A DNA stretch of 16,567 nt from Planctomycetaceae bacterium (GCA_031278315.1 JAITKS010000078.1:1-16567), one strand, 5' to 3'. Shown: positions 9,701 to 16,338, counted from the first letter of the stretch. Program-made: numbers and translations. The notes: a model not told the origin generated them from the letters alone.

Positions 9701-10403
9701 CTTTTGAAAATGTTTCAATAACTTCATCGCGATTAAATTCGTAGGCATCTCTTTCTTGCTTCCAATTTGTTGAAGTCAGTGTTTTGTAAACATTTTGAAA
9801 TTCCTGATACTTCCCCTTTTCATCAAGATAACGCTCTAAATGAGCAATATGAAAATGATCAGGACTGTAACCAAGTTTCTGATTCAACACTTTCAGAAAA
9901 ACAGCAAGAACAATATTATATTTCTGTGCTGTTTTATTATTATCTGACTTTTTATTATCTGCCTTACTGTCAATATTGAAAAGAATAACATCAGTTTTAG
10001 ATGCGGCTGCTTGCTTGAGATCGGCATGAGTTACAGCGTCATCAATTTTGTTTTCAAAAAATTCAACAGCTCTCTTGGTTTCTTTCTGTTGCGTTTTTAG
10101 ATTAATATGTGAATGCTCTTCATTTGCCAATAAATGAAAAAGTACTTTAATAAAATGCGATTTGCCGGAACCAAAAAAACCGGAAACCCAAACACCATTC
10201 TTGCTTGTTGCAGCCGTGCTATTCTGCGAATGAAACGTTTCACAATATCGAGCAAAAAATTTACGTAAATGCTCACTCAACTCCTTTGTAACAACAAATT
10301 CGTCTAACTCCTGCCAGACAGAATCATCATCCAATTGATCGGCTTTAATAACACCATTGATATGACGGTCAATGTCCTTCTGAAAAATTTCTGATATTTT
10401 CAT
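6747..10403 (-). CDS. brxC: BREX type 1 ATPase BrxC
   Basis: 1,218 residues, the usual BrxC size. A large P-loop ATPase of the BREX core, thought to act with BrxB, PglZ and PglX in recognising or blocking phage DNA. It opens with the characteristic MKISEIFQKDIDRHINGVIK. It shows Walker A GFFGSGKSH (75-83), Walker B RIVFFADEIGQFIG (278-291) and a sensor-like AWIVVTSQED (315-324), followed by family segments such as YPFVPYQFKLLQLIFES and GLHLAEGERSLLDAF. The C-terminal half is Lys/Glu/Asn-rich with long predicted helices and probably coiled coil (about residues 930-1110). The start is 11 bp after the brxB stop, so it is translated in the same operon, although no Shine-Dalgarno is visible. Termination is by two in-frame TAA codons in a row (6744-6749). 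Confidence 0.95.
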   Translation of the reverse strand: MKISEIFQKDIDRHINGVIKADQLDDDSVWQELDEFVVTKELSEHLRKFFARYCETFHSQNSTAATSKNGVWVSGFFGSGKSHFIKVLFHLLANEEHSHINLKTQQKETKRAVEFFENKIDDAVTHADLKQAAASKTDVILFNIDSKADNKKSDNNKTAQKYNIVLAVFLKVLNQKLGYSPDHFHIAHLERYLDEKGKYQEFQNVYKTLTSTNWKQERDAYEFNRDEVIETFSKVLGQSKEASEKWFDSAENNFPLTVEKFAEWTKEYLDKQQDKKHRIVFFADEIGQFIGSDTNLMLNLQTIVEQLGTVCGGRAWIVVTSQEDIETVIQTQTNARKDFSKIQGRFETRLNLSSRNVDEVIQERLLRKNDDNPIVKKTLLQLYHEKGDILKNQLSFKDCSFTWKEFKSEDDFVQIYPFVPYQFKLLQLIFESIRKTGVAGLHLAEGERSLLDAFQLAAKTIMDKEVGILIPLYCFFPAIESFLESTIKRSFDHVENSKKFKPFDKDVLRLLFLICRVDQMIGNIDNLVTLCLDKVDANRMELKKRIEESLNNLESESLIKVNDGVYTFLTNEEQDVRREIKGISVTLMEKSKSTGKIIFDEIFQDQKKYRHPVTKKDFQFNRLCDKHPFDRSIEKAALLVSIISPFCEDETYNNDSICFASSIENNGKILIRLSYNEQFERELQNYIRIKKYIEDKSKNNISETMSQILKNLKSDNDSCKKNIDKLLNNILINADYFIAGQKLTFKTLTPDKALDEALNKFIENKYDKLSLLQKHEEPQREIHAILFRDDVATLNLSLPENNPLALDEVRKYIEISTSKNLEINLHDACRNRFSEQPYGWSDIETALLFVQLYAVSEINFLINGDIPKREELDKSLKDTKNWPRIRIVKKKVTNPETLKKAQELGRSLFTAMGPTRTEVDLYKFLTTKLKERQNRLNDFAAQINNGKYPGKKIIDQFNSIVSDLLRFNENDSQRFFQKFNEQSESLKQLNDEYRDIDDFFTNQKPIWDDMLKKADELSANRRRLVRDNESIKEAFEQLDTIKKLPEPYSRIREIPDLLNKISTENNKLIEQQRKKSCEKILQCIESVNKNTIMNDACKSSDQVIKSASKTNQLLYDYVTEAVKAVAINSTGSIIDEAVQALEKIPIMTSVDTIICTEKEVIKDFEKNNDDLTKSKTIHPADLLTKPYLETKTDVEEFLNKLRNEMENAISNNKRIKIQ

Positions 10404-10414
10404 AATCGTGATTT

Positions 10415-11032
10415 TTAATCAATAAGTCGAAATGCTCTGTAATAGTTGTTTGAATGATTTCGTTCATTTGTTGAAGAATCCAAAGTAAAATCATTTTTTC
10501 CAAATAATCTTAATGCCGTCTTGTCATAGACACCCGGGTAAAACAAAATTACCGGTGTTAATCCGGTATATTTGTGTAAATTGCTCAGTAATTCGTGAAC
10601 CCGAATGACCGGATAAACGGAACCAACACCGGAAATCAAAATTAATTCCGGTTTGCAATCCATAACTGTTTCAATAAAATATCCGGCTAACTTTTCTGCA
10701 CCGGCAATTGATTTGAGTGATTTGAGTGTTTTGGCATTATCGGGCAATGCTGCAATCTGTAACAATTTTTTTGAGTACCCGCGATATTCAATATAATCAA
10801 GCAGGAATTTCAATAAATTAACAACAACGATATTACGATTCGGAAGTTCTTGTTTCAAATCGATTCGAGTCAGTGTATCAATGTAATTCCTAACTTGTAA
10901 TTCATTTTCAGGCGGATAATCAAAAATATAAAATGGAATTTCATTGCTGATACCCTTTCCGCTCAAAAAAACATGAGTCTTAATTTTAGGCAATATTTTA
11001 TTCAGACGTTGATTGAGTAAATCGTTTGTCAT
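10415..11032 (-). CDS. brxB: BREX protein BrxB (DUF1788)
   Basis: About 205 residues from the ATG at 11032, which overlaps the brxA stop as ATGA (11029-11032); this is why I prefer that start over the in-frame ATG at 11047, five codons upstream inside brxA. Family segments seen: IPFYIFDYPPENELQVRNYIDTL near the N-terminus and GVGSVYPVIRVHELLSNLH with LTPVILFYPGVYDKTALRLFG near the C-terminus. BrxB is a conserved soluble BREX core protein of unknown biochemical activity, thought to bridge other BREX components. Translational coupling to brxA, and an 11-bp gap to brxC, give a compact brxABC transcript. No unusual features were noticed. Confidence 0.93.
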   Translation of the reverse strand: MTNDLLNQRLNKILPKIKTHVFLSGKGISNEIPFYIFDYPPENELQVRNYIDTLTRIDLKQELPNRNIVVVNLLKFLLDYIEYRGYSKKLLQIAALPDNAKTLKSLKSIAGAEKLAGYFIETVMDCKPELILISGVGSVYPVIRVHELLSNLHKYTGLTPVILFYPGVYDKTALRLFGKNDFTLDSSTNERNHSNNYYRAFRLID

Positions 11033-11628
11033 TTTAATTGAATACAATGTAAAACAGTTTGTTCTTTATTTTCACAAAGAAATTGTAACACTTCATCGGC
11101 AATATAAACGTATCTTAATTTACGTGATACCGTGTTGTCGATATATCCTGCTTGTTCGAGGATTTGAAATACAGAAGACCGCATACGTATAATCGTATTT
11201 TCCCGCCATTGCGGTAAATTAGGCACACGGCATTGACAATCATAAATAAAATCTATCCAGTCCCGATTGGTTAATTTGTCTTCATAAAGACGAAATTGCT
11301 CATGTACGACAAACCTAAAAAAATCTGCAACAATTGCATTTCGCTTTACTGTTGCGGCAAGACAAGCATGTGTAGCAACAAGTTTATTACCATCGCGAAC
11401 AAGCTTCCAAAGATCAGGCGGCATCGTTTCGAGTCGATTTCTGATAAGCTGCGCTAATCGATACGCAGTTTGCGGAGAACGAGTTTGTAAAACATTCTCC
11501 TTGACTAACGCCGACTTCCACGCAGCATGATCAACTTTGTCAAGCAGCAAACCGGCAATAACACGGCTCTCCGTAACTTTCAACGAACCCGCCGTTATTT
11601 CTGTACTGTAAATAGGTAATGACCTCAT
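11029..11628 (-). CDS. brxA: BREX protein BrxA (DUF1819)
   Basis: 199 residues, the normal BrxA size, and the first gene of the BREX operon in the usual order. Conserved segments: TAGSLKVTESRVIAGLLL near the N-terminus, NVLQTRSPQTAYRLAQLIRNRLE, FFRFVVHEQFRLYEDKLTNRDW, then the PQWRENTIIRMRSSVFQILEQAGY and RYVYIADEVLQFL segments near the C-terminus. Family members are small helical, winged-helix-like DNA-binding proteins. BrxA contributes to full BREX activity but its exact role is unsettled. The last codons overlap brxB by 4 bp. Upstream (11629-11851) lies a repeat-rich gap that must contain the operon promoter; no recognisable BrxR-type regulator gene sits there, and the next gene is an unrelated secretion ATPase. 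Confidence 0.93.
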   Translation of the reverse strand: MRSLPIYSTEITAGSLKVTESRVIAGLLLDKVDHAAWKSALVKENVLQTRSPQTAYRLAQLIRNRLETMPPDLWKLVRDGNKLVATHACLAATVKRNAIVADFFRFVVHEQFRLYEDKLTNRDWIDFIYDCQCRVPNLPQWRENTIIRMRSSVFQILEQAGYIDNTVSRKLRYVYIADEVLQFLCENKEQTVLHCIQLK

Positions 11629-11649
11629 AACAAAATTACTGAAAATAAT

Positions 11650-11834
11650 ATTCCACTGAATATATTACAAAATTTATTTAAATCTAAAATTACAAAATAT
11701 TCTTTTTCTGTGTTCTCTGTTCTTTGTGGTTAATAAAAAAATCAATTGATTCCGTGTGTGGTGAGTACATCACGCACAGCTGCATTGAAGATACCCCTTC
11801 GGGATAAAAAACAAATTATTCAACTGAAATATTA
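11650..11834. repeat. Repeat cluster upstream of brxA, direct pair of the AT-rich motif
   Basis: ATTCCACTGAATATATTAC (11650-11668) and ATTCAACTGAAATATTAGA (11817-11835) are same-orientation copies of the AT-rich motif, enclosing the second CTCTGTG repeat. Between them an imperfect hairpin, TGTGTGGTGA-GTACA-TCACGCACA (about 11755-11777), is visible. This stretch forms the left boundary of the ordinary gspE region and the start of the defence block. The BREX promoter probably lies here, but no single -35/-10 pair stands out. Confidence 0.55.
11676..11740 (+). repeat. CTCTGTG-type dispersed repeat, copy 2
   Basis: Shares AATCTAAAATTACAAAAT, the CTGTGTTCTCTGTTC core and TTGTGGTTAATAAAAAA with copy 1 at 6551-6617, in the same orientation, with some substitutions and a shorter tandem core. 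Together the two copies bracket brxA-brxB-brxC as direct repeats about 5.1 kb apart. Confidence 0.75.
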
Positions 11835-11851
11835 GAATTTTTTTTCCTCTT

Positions 11852-13621
11852 TTAATTATTGCTGTCGAGTTCTGGATTTTGTGCGGCGGTTGTTTCGTCT
11901 TGTTTGGTGACTTTTACAATTTCTTCAATAGACGTTTCACCTCGTAATGCCTTTTGCCATCCGTCCATTCTTAACGTTTGCATCCCCGCTTCTACCGCTA
12001 ATTTTTTTATTTCCCACGCCGTTGCATTCCGCCCCGTTATCTCCCTTATCGGATTCGATGTAACCATCAACTCATAAATTCCACTCCGCCCCTTATACCC
12101 CACTTGACGACAAGCTCTACACCCTACCGGCCGATACAAAATTCCATTACACTCTCTTTGCAATTTCTCAATAGGGAAATCCGGCGGTAACTCCGTATGC
12201 TCCGGTACATACGATTCCTTACAAATAGGACACAAATTTCGCACTAGACGCTGCGCCATCACCGCCTCCACACAACTCGATACTAAAAACGGTTCAACCC
12301 CCATGTCAATCAATCGCGTATAAGCCCCAGCAGCATCATTCGTATGCAACGTACTAAATACAAGATGACCAGTTAACGCCGCCTGAACTGCATTGTCAGC
12401 TGTCTCAAGATCACGAATTTCACCAACTAAAACAATATCCGGATCATGCCGCAATATACTACGTAACGACGCCGCAAAAGTTAATCCAATTTTCGCATGA
12501 ACCTGAATCTGACTAATACCATTTAACCTATACTCTACAGGGTCCTCAGTCGTTATAATTTTTGTCGATGAATCCTTGATTTCAGTCAACGCACTATATA
12601 AAGTAGTAGTCTTTCCGCTGCCAGTCGGTCCGGTAACAAGAATAATACCATGCGGTAACCTAATTAAATCAGAAAATATGTCATAAATCGACTTGTTCAT
12701 CCCAAGACCGCGTAACGAAAATTCCATCGCCCCCTTGTCCAACAAACGCATTACAATACTCTCACCATGAATCATCGGAATAACAGAAACCCGCACATCA
12801 ATCTCCCGCCCTGAAAACTTTAATTGAATCCGCCCATCCTGCGGTAACCGCCGCTCCGCAATATTCAACTTCGACATAATTTTCAAACGGCTTATTATCG
12901 CAGATTGAAACCGATTTATCTCAGACGGAAAATTCTGCACATGCAAAACACCATCTATCCTATACCGAATCGATAAACCATCCGACTCCGTCTCAATATG
13001 AATATCACTCGCCCGCGATTCAATCGCTTCAAGCAAAATTTCATTGACAAGCCTTATTACCGACGGCTCTTGCGCCATCTCCGAAAGCTCACTGCCGTCG
13101 AGTTCAATATCACCAACAAGTTCAATACCATCTTTTTTTTCCTCCGCCTGCTGCGCCATCAAACCGTCAATCGTCTCACTGCCGACACCAAGATTATTTT
13201 TTATCAACTTCTCAATTTCCGGTAACGGCGCAAGCATCGGCTGAATCTGCTTGCCCGTAATCGAAGCAACCTCGTCAAGCGGATAAAGATTAAGAGGATC
13301 ACTTGTCGCAACAACTAACTTGTCTTCATATTGACCAATCGGAAAAATTCGCTCTCGATGTATAAACCGAGTCGGAAACGTTTTAAGAAGCGATAAATTA
13401 ACCGGAAATTCAGGCAAATCAACATAGCCGATTCCAAGCTCCTCGCCAAGATTTTGCAATACAGTTTCCTCATTCAGAAAACCTTGCTGCACCGCAAGTT
13501 GATCAAGCCGCAACGCATTACGTTGACCGCTCCGCATATTAGCACGCTGAATTGAACGTAACTCCGCAAGCTGCGGTTCCGTAAGTAAACCCCGATGTAA
13601 AAGAATGTCACCTGTTTCCAT
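11852..13621 (-). CDS. gspE: Type II secretion/type IV pilus assembly ATPase GspE/PilB
   Basis: 589 residues, the normal size for this family. A cytoplasmic hexameric ATPase that powers pseudopilus or pilus assembly at the inner membrane. Domains: an N-terminal T2SSE/MshEN-type domain (about 35-145), an Asp/Glu-rich linker (about 155-185), then the ATPase core. Motifs: ASDIHIE (205-211), Walker A GPTGSGKT (331-338), Asp box TTEDPVEY (357-364), Walker B DIVLVGEIRD (395-404) and His box STLHTND (423-429). A zinc tetracysteine follows, with CPIC (464-467) and CRAC (501-504), then GRSGIYELM (511-519). The conserved residues are intact, so it should be active. No other gsp/pil gene is in the window, so the assignment between secretion and pilus is open. 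It looks slightly richer in GC than the defence genes. No Shine-Dalgarno precedes the ATG. Confidence 0.93.
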   Translation of the reverse strand: METGDILLHRGLLTEPQLAELRSIQRANMRSGQRNALRLDQLAVQQGFLNEETVLQNLGEELGIGYVDLPEFPVNLSLLKTFPTRFIHRERIFPIGQYEDKLVVATSDPLNLYPLDEVASITGKQIQPMLAPLPEIEKLIKNNLGVGSETIDGLMAQQAEEKKDGIELVGDIELDGSELSEMAQEPSVIRLVNEILLEAIESRASDIHIETESDGLSIRYRIDGVLHVQNFPSEINRFQSAIISRLKIMSKLNIAERRLPQDGRIQLKFSGREIDVRVSVIPMIHGESIVMRLLDKGAMEFSLRGLGMNKSIYDIFSDLIRLPHGIILVTGPTGSGKTTTLYSALTEIKDSSTKIITTEDPVEYRLNGISQIQVHAKIGLTFAASLRSILRHDPDIVLVGEIRDLETADNAVQAALTGHLVFSTLHTNDAAGAYTRLIDMGVEPFLVSSCVEAVMAQRLVRNLCPICKESYVPEHTELPPDFPIEKLQRECNGILYRPVGCRACRQVGYKGRSGIYELMVTSNPIREITGRNATAWEIKKLAVEAGMQTLRMDGWQKALRGETSIEEIVKVTKQDETTAAQNPELDSNN

Positions 13622-13679
13622 TTTTTTTAAGTTTGATAAATTTTTTTCAATTAAACCGTAATTTCGATTTTTTGTAATA

Positions 13680-13774
13680 TATCAGTGAAATTTTTCAATA
13701 ATAAGATAATAAAGGTTAGTTAGTTTTAAAATTCATAACGCCGCAAAAATTGAAAAACAAAAATTTCACTGATA
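13680..13774. repeat. MITE-like element with 16-bp perfect terminal inverted repeats
   Basis: TATCAGTGAAATTTTT (13680-13695) and AAAAATTTCACTGATA (13759-13774) are perfect inverted copies around a 63-bp AT-rich core with no coding capacity. It is the cleanest copy of the motif seen in most other gaps. It lies in the 192-bp space between gspE and the upstream membrane-protein gene. Confidence 0.8.
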
Positions 13775-13813
13775 CCTGAACTAATAGTAATTCTTCAACT
13801 CCCCTGAATTAAT

Positions 13814-14836
13814 TTATGTTGCTGGATACGAGAAAAAATCTGTGCCGGTACGGTTCCGTTCTGCCGATTCGTAAATGTCATTTAATCCGTTGTTTGTGTA
13901 ATCGTCGGCAGAAATATATCTGTCGTTTTGAGCTGTTAGCGTTTGCATCCAGCGTTGATGATAATCGGCGGCAATTATTACAACATAAACTAAAGCTGCA
14001 ATTGAAATAATTGTTGCAACAAGTAACCAACCATTCACAACCGAAGCAAGATCATTTCTGTTGATTATTTGCGAATTTAACGGCGGCAGATTTTTCGTTA
14101 CATTATTCTTTGATTCGTTTGATACCTCACTTTGACGATTATGATTTGACAAACTCGATTGATTTACATTCGGCACTGAATTTATACTTGGAGCTTTAGA
14201 ATCATTGATTAATGCAGAAGGAATTACAGATAAATCCGGAGATTGACCCGACGGCGGATCAGGACGCGTAGCTAGTTGGTCAGTTGTCGATTGAGCTAAA
14301 ATTAATGTCTGATTGTAAACTTTTTGATCGTCTGGATTATTGTTACGATAATTTGTTGTTTTGATAATTACAGGTTGAACAGATTGCGGCGGCTGCCCAA
14401 TATGCGGAATTTTATCGGTTGCAATTTCAGGCGGACGGGAAAGTATTTTCCGCAAATCATTTCCAAATTGAATTTCGTCTGAATTAATTAAATCAGCATT
14501 GCTTAAATCGGCATTGGTTAAACCGGCATTGGTTAAATCGGCATTGGTTAAATCAACACCGGATTTATTCGATACTGATAACGTCCGTGAATTGGATAAC
14601 GGTAAATCCGAAGTCACAGAGTTTGAATTTATCGAATCAGAATTCTTTGAATCCGTTTGCGATAAATACGAAATTGCGAGAGGAACAAGTTCTTCGTTTG
14701 TTGTTGATTTTTCAGATGTGCTATTAGTCTGATTGGCGAATGAAATCGATATTACTCCGACAATTGTTATTGCTGTAATCAAAATACAACAAAAAGATTC
14801 AAATAAGAATTTTTTCATAGTAACTACATTTTCCAA
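13814..14836 (-). CDS. Unrecognised membrane-anchored protein with short pentapeptide-repeat run
   Basis: 340 residues; I do not recognise a family. The N-terminus has a basic start and a hydrophobic segment (about 14-34, CCILITAITIVGVISISFA) that looks like a signal peptide or signal anchor. The middle (35-265) is Ser/Asn/Thr/Pro-rich and probably disordered. At about 95-118 it carries consecutive A(D/N)LxN pentapeptides (ADLTN, AGLTN, ADLSN, ADLIN), encoded by a 15-bp DNA tandem repeat. A second hydrophobic helix (269-290, GWLLVATIISIAALVYVVIIAA) is followed by a 50-residue charged tail. Topology prediction: a long extracytoplasmic middle with a short cytoplasmic C-terminus. The ATG at 14818 (residue 7, MKKFLFES) is an equally good start. 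The gene lies 192 bp upstream of gspE in the same direction, so a link to secretion or pilus assembly is possible but unproven. Confidence 0.65.
   Translation of the reverse strand: MENVVTMKKFLFESFCCILITAITIVGVISISFANQTNSTSEKSTTNEELVPLAISYLSQTDSKNSDSINSNSVTSDLPLSNSRTLSVSNKSGVDLTNADLTNAGLTNADLSNADLINSDEIQFGNDLRKILSRPPEIATDKIPHIGQPPQSVQPVIIKTTNYRNNNPDDQKVYNQTLILAQSTTDQLATRPDPPSGQSPDLSVIPSALINDSKAPSINSVPNVNQSSLSNHNRQSEVSNESKNNVTKNLPPLNSQIINRNDLASVVNGWLLVATIISIAALVYVVIIAADYHQRWMQTLTAQNDRYISADDYTNNGLNDIYESAERNRTGTDFFSYPAT
14487..14561. repeat. 15-bp tandem repeat inside the membrane-protein gene
   Basis: Five consecutive 15-bp units close to GTTAAATCGGCATTG on the plus strand (14487, 14502, 14517, 14532 and 14547). 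The three middle units differ by only one or two bases. The unit length keeps the reading frame and encodes the pentapeptide run. Confidence 0.85.
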
Positions 14837-14881
14837 AAAAATTAATGTTTAAATTATATTCACTTGAATTTTCAGTTCGAG

Positions 14882-14912
14882 CCGCTTGTTTTATCTATCG
14901 GAAAACAAGCGG
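14882..14912. repeat. Perfect 11-bp stem-loop between lutC and the membrane-protein gene
   Basis: CCGCTTGTTTT (14882-14892) pairs with AAAACAAGCGG (14902-14912) across a 9-base loop. It lies 37 bp after the lutC stop on the minus strand, between two degenerate copies of the AT-rich motif (about 14853-14870 and 14924-14942). Neither strand has a T-run directly after the stem, so it is not a classical intrinsic terminator. It could still end or stabilise the lutC transcript, or be a REP-like element. Confidence 0.6.
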
Positions 14913-14948
14913 GGACTGCAAAAAATTCCAATGATATATTACGATATA

Positions 14949-15782
14949 TTACGAATCATTTTTATCTGATGAATCATAAATCATGAACAGGACACGTTTG
15001 GGACCATGCACTCCTAGTATTAATACTTTTTCGATATCGGCAGTTCTACTGGGACCGGTAACGATAACAAATTCTCCCGTTTTTTGATTTCTTATTTCTG
15101 AACTTAAAGTTTCCCACGATGCCGGTAGATTTTTTGATAACTTACTGCGATCAGCAACGGCAATTGAAATCGGCGGTAAATAAATTGTCAACCTTTCGAA
15201 TCTTGAGTTTGCTTGAAAAACTCCGCTGCCTGTGTCGGATAACATCATATCGGCAGCGGCTATTCCAACAGAACAATTCGACAGCTCAACAATATCAACA
15301 CTATCAACATTGGCGGCTTTATCAACTTTATCAATATTGGTGTTATTGGCGGCATTATCAACTTTATCAACATTGGTGTTTGGTGATTCGGCGGACGGAT
15401 CAGTATAAAATATCAGACGTTTTTTTGTGCCGCCGGATTGCTGCAATTGATCGATTACAGATTGCAATTGATCTGCAATTCGACGAACAATCGGATTAGA
15501 TGAAACCATTATTTTGATTTCGTCTGAATTTTCTTCGTTTAGTATCTTGGCAATTTGCAAAACAAGATTATTGAAATCACTACATAAAAAAGATTCGCCT
15601 TTAAGCTGATCGAGATTATCAAGAAATTGTTCTAGTAATTTTTCTTGTGATAATTCTGAAACAGGATCATTATCACCCTGCCAGACTTTAGGAGGAGACG
15701 GCAATGTTAAACGTTGACCGGTTTCATTTCCTGTCAATATTGATTTGCGAATGTTACCTAAAAATTCTTTAACGTTGGTCAT
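14949..15782 (-). CDS. lutC: LUD-domain lactate utilisation protein LutC (YkgG type) with internal duplication
   Basis: 277 residues. LutC belongs to the LutABC iron-sulfur L-lactate oxidation system; family members share the LUD fold (DUF162). Seen here: an N-terminal helix segment MTNVKEFLGNIRKSIL, the LUD core SNCSVGIAAADMMLSDTGS (168-186, containing the usual GIA...(D/E)TGS pattern), and the C-terminal signature VTGPSRTADIEKVLILGVHGP (241-261), which is diagnostic. Between these, residues 135-158 are two 12-residue units (NTNVDKVDNAAN and NTNIDKVDKAAN) from a 36-bp DNA duplication, which lengthens the protein beyond the usual 210-240 residues. The insert falls just before the LUD core and is probably a surface loop. 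lutA and lutB are not adjacent in the window. No Shine-Dalgarno is seen upstream. Confidence 0.88.
   Translation of the reverse strand: MTNVKEFLGNIRKSILTGNETGQRLTLPSPPKVWQGDNDPVSELSQEKLLEQFLDNLDQLKGESFLCSDFNNLVLQIAKILNEENSDEIKIMVSSNPIVRRIADQLQSVIDQLQQSGGTKKRLIFYTDPSAESPNTNVDKVDNAANNTNIDKVDKAANVDSVDIVELSNCSVGIAAADMMLSDTGSGVFQANSRFERLTIYLPPISIAVADRSKLSKNLPASWETLSSEIRNQKTGEFVIVTGPSRTADIEKVLILGVHGPKRVLFMIYDSSDKNDS
15309..15380. repeat. 36-bp tandem duplication inside lutC
   Basis: Units 15309-15344 and 15345-15380 are identical except for two bases and abut exactly. The length is a multiple of three, so the frame is kept. Related shorter ATCAACA units continue to the left (about 15290-15308), which suggests slippage. 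Confidence 0.9.
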
Positions 15783-16053
15783 GTTAAATTAATTGAATTT
15801 ACGTAAGATGTTGCCTTATATTTCAATATATTATTGATATTATTTTCGGCTGCTCATTAGAAGCTTTTTCATCTATTTAGTTTTTTTGTGTGATTTGTAT
15901 CTCAAAAAAAATTGTTTTTAGAGATATTTAATTTTCAATATCAGTAGTTGTTGACTACAAAAAGTAAATCGTAGTTTAGACTATTCTATTAAATTGTACA
16001 GCCCCCATAACTTTTATTATTTCATTTTTATTATTTCATTTTTATGTAATGTG

Positions 16054-16135
16054 GGAATTTCTAATAATTTTTTTCGGCTTCAGCCGGCTAACATTGAATC
16101 ATTTATTTTTTGCCCCGAATATTTTTAGAAATTCC
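16054..16135. repeat. 82-bp element with 11-bp perfect inverted ends
   Basis: GGAATTTCTAA (16054-16064) and TTAGAAATTCC (16125-16135) are perfect inverted copies. The 60-bp interior contains a small GC-rich hairpin CGGCT-TC-AGCCG (16075-16086) followed by GCTAA; GCCGGCTAA also occurs at the edge of the cruciform element near 6518. It looks like a small non-autonomous insertion. Confidence 0.6.
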
Positions 16136-16144
16136 GTAATATAT

Positions 16145-16286
16145 CAGTGGTCAGTGGTCAGTGGTTAGTGATTAATATTTAGTAGTTAAATGTTAATAAT
16201 TAAAGTTTCGGAATTTAGAGATTCGAACTTACTCCCATCACCAATTTCCGCATGCGAACTAACCACTAACCACTAACCACTAACCA
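16145..16286. repeat. Heptamer arrays in inverted orientation (GGTCAGT and TAACCAC)
   Basis: The left array CAGTGGTCAGTGGTCAGTGG continues into TTAGTG (16145-16170). The right array is four TAACCAC-like heptamers (16259-16286). The arrays are imperfect inverted copies across 88 bp. Such GGTTAGT arrays are a recurrent intergenic repeat type; no gene is enclosed. Confidence 0.75.
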
Positions 16287-16310
16287 AGTCCCTAGCGGGA
16301 CTTTTTGATT
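16286..16310 (+). terminator. Stem-loop with T-run, possible plus-strand terminator
   Basis: AAGTCCC (16286-16292), loop TAGC, GGGACTT (16297-16303), then TTTGATT. It resembles an intrinsic terminator on the plus strand, but no plus-strand gene leads into it. On the minus strand, downstream of the fucosidase-like gene, the T-run is on the wrong side. It may therefore be part of the adjoining repeat. Confidence 0.3.
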
Positions 16311-16338
16311 TTTATTCTCATAAGGTTTTACATGGATT

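Larger units (their letters stand above)
15783..16338. other. 556-bp gene-free, repeat-rich gap upstream of lutC
   Basis: No credible gene or RNA was recognised. Contents: very AT-rich sequence at 15783-16010, where the lutC promoter should be; two tandem TTTTATTATTTCA-like units (16011-16038); a perfect 11-bp inverted repeat at 16054-16064 and 16125-16135; an AT-rich motif copy (ATTCCGTAATATATCAGTGG, 16131-16150); heptamer-array inverted repeats (16145-16170 and 16259-16286); and a 7-bp stem-loop with T-run (16286-16310). Confidence 0.7.

Noticed and set aside
3660..11628. DISARM or another methyltransferase-helicase system
   Set aside because: BrxA, BrxB, BrxC and PglX are recognisable by sequence and order; no DISARM helicase or DUF1998 protein is present.
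13044..13244. Small plus-strand open frames opposite gspE, pglX, gajA and other genes
   Set aside because: They lie antisense inside strongly supported genes and have no recognisable domains or their own spacing signals.
15783..16010. Possible riboswitch or small RNA upstream of lutC
   Set aside because: Only short hairpins such as GTAGT-TGTTG-ACTAC (about 15944-15958) are visible, with no conserved riboswitch core that I recognise.
16145..16286. CRISPR-like array from the GGTCAGT/TAACCAC repeats
   Set aside because: Units are 7 bp with no unique spacers, and no cas gene is present.
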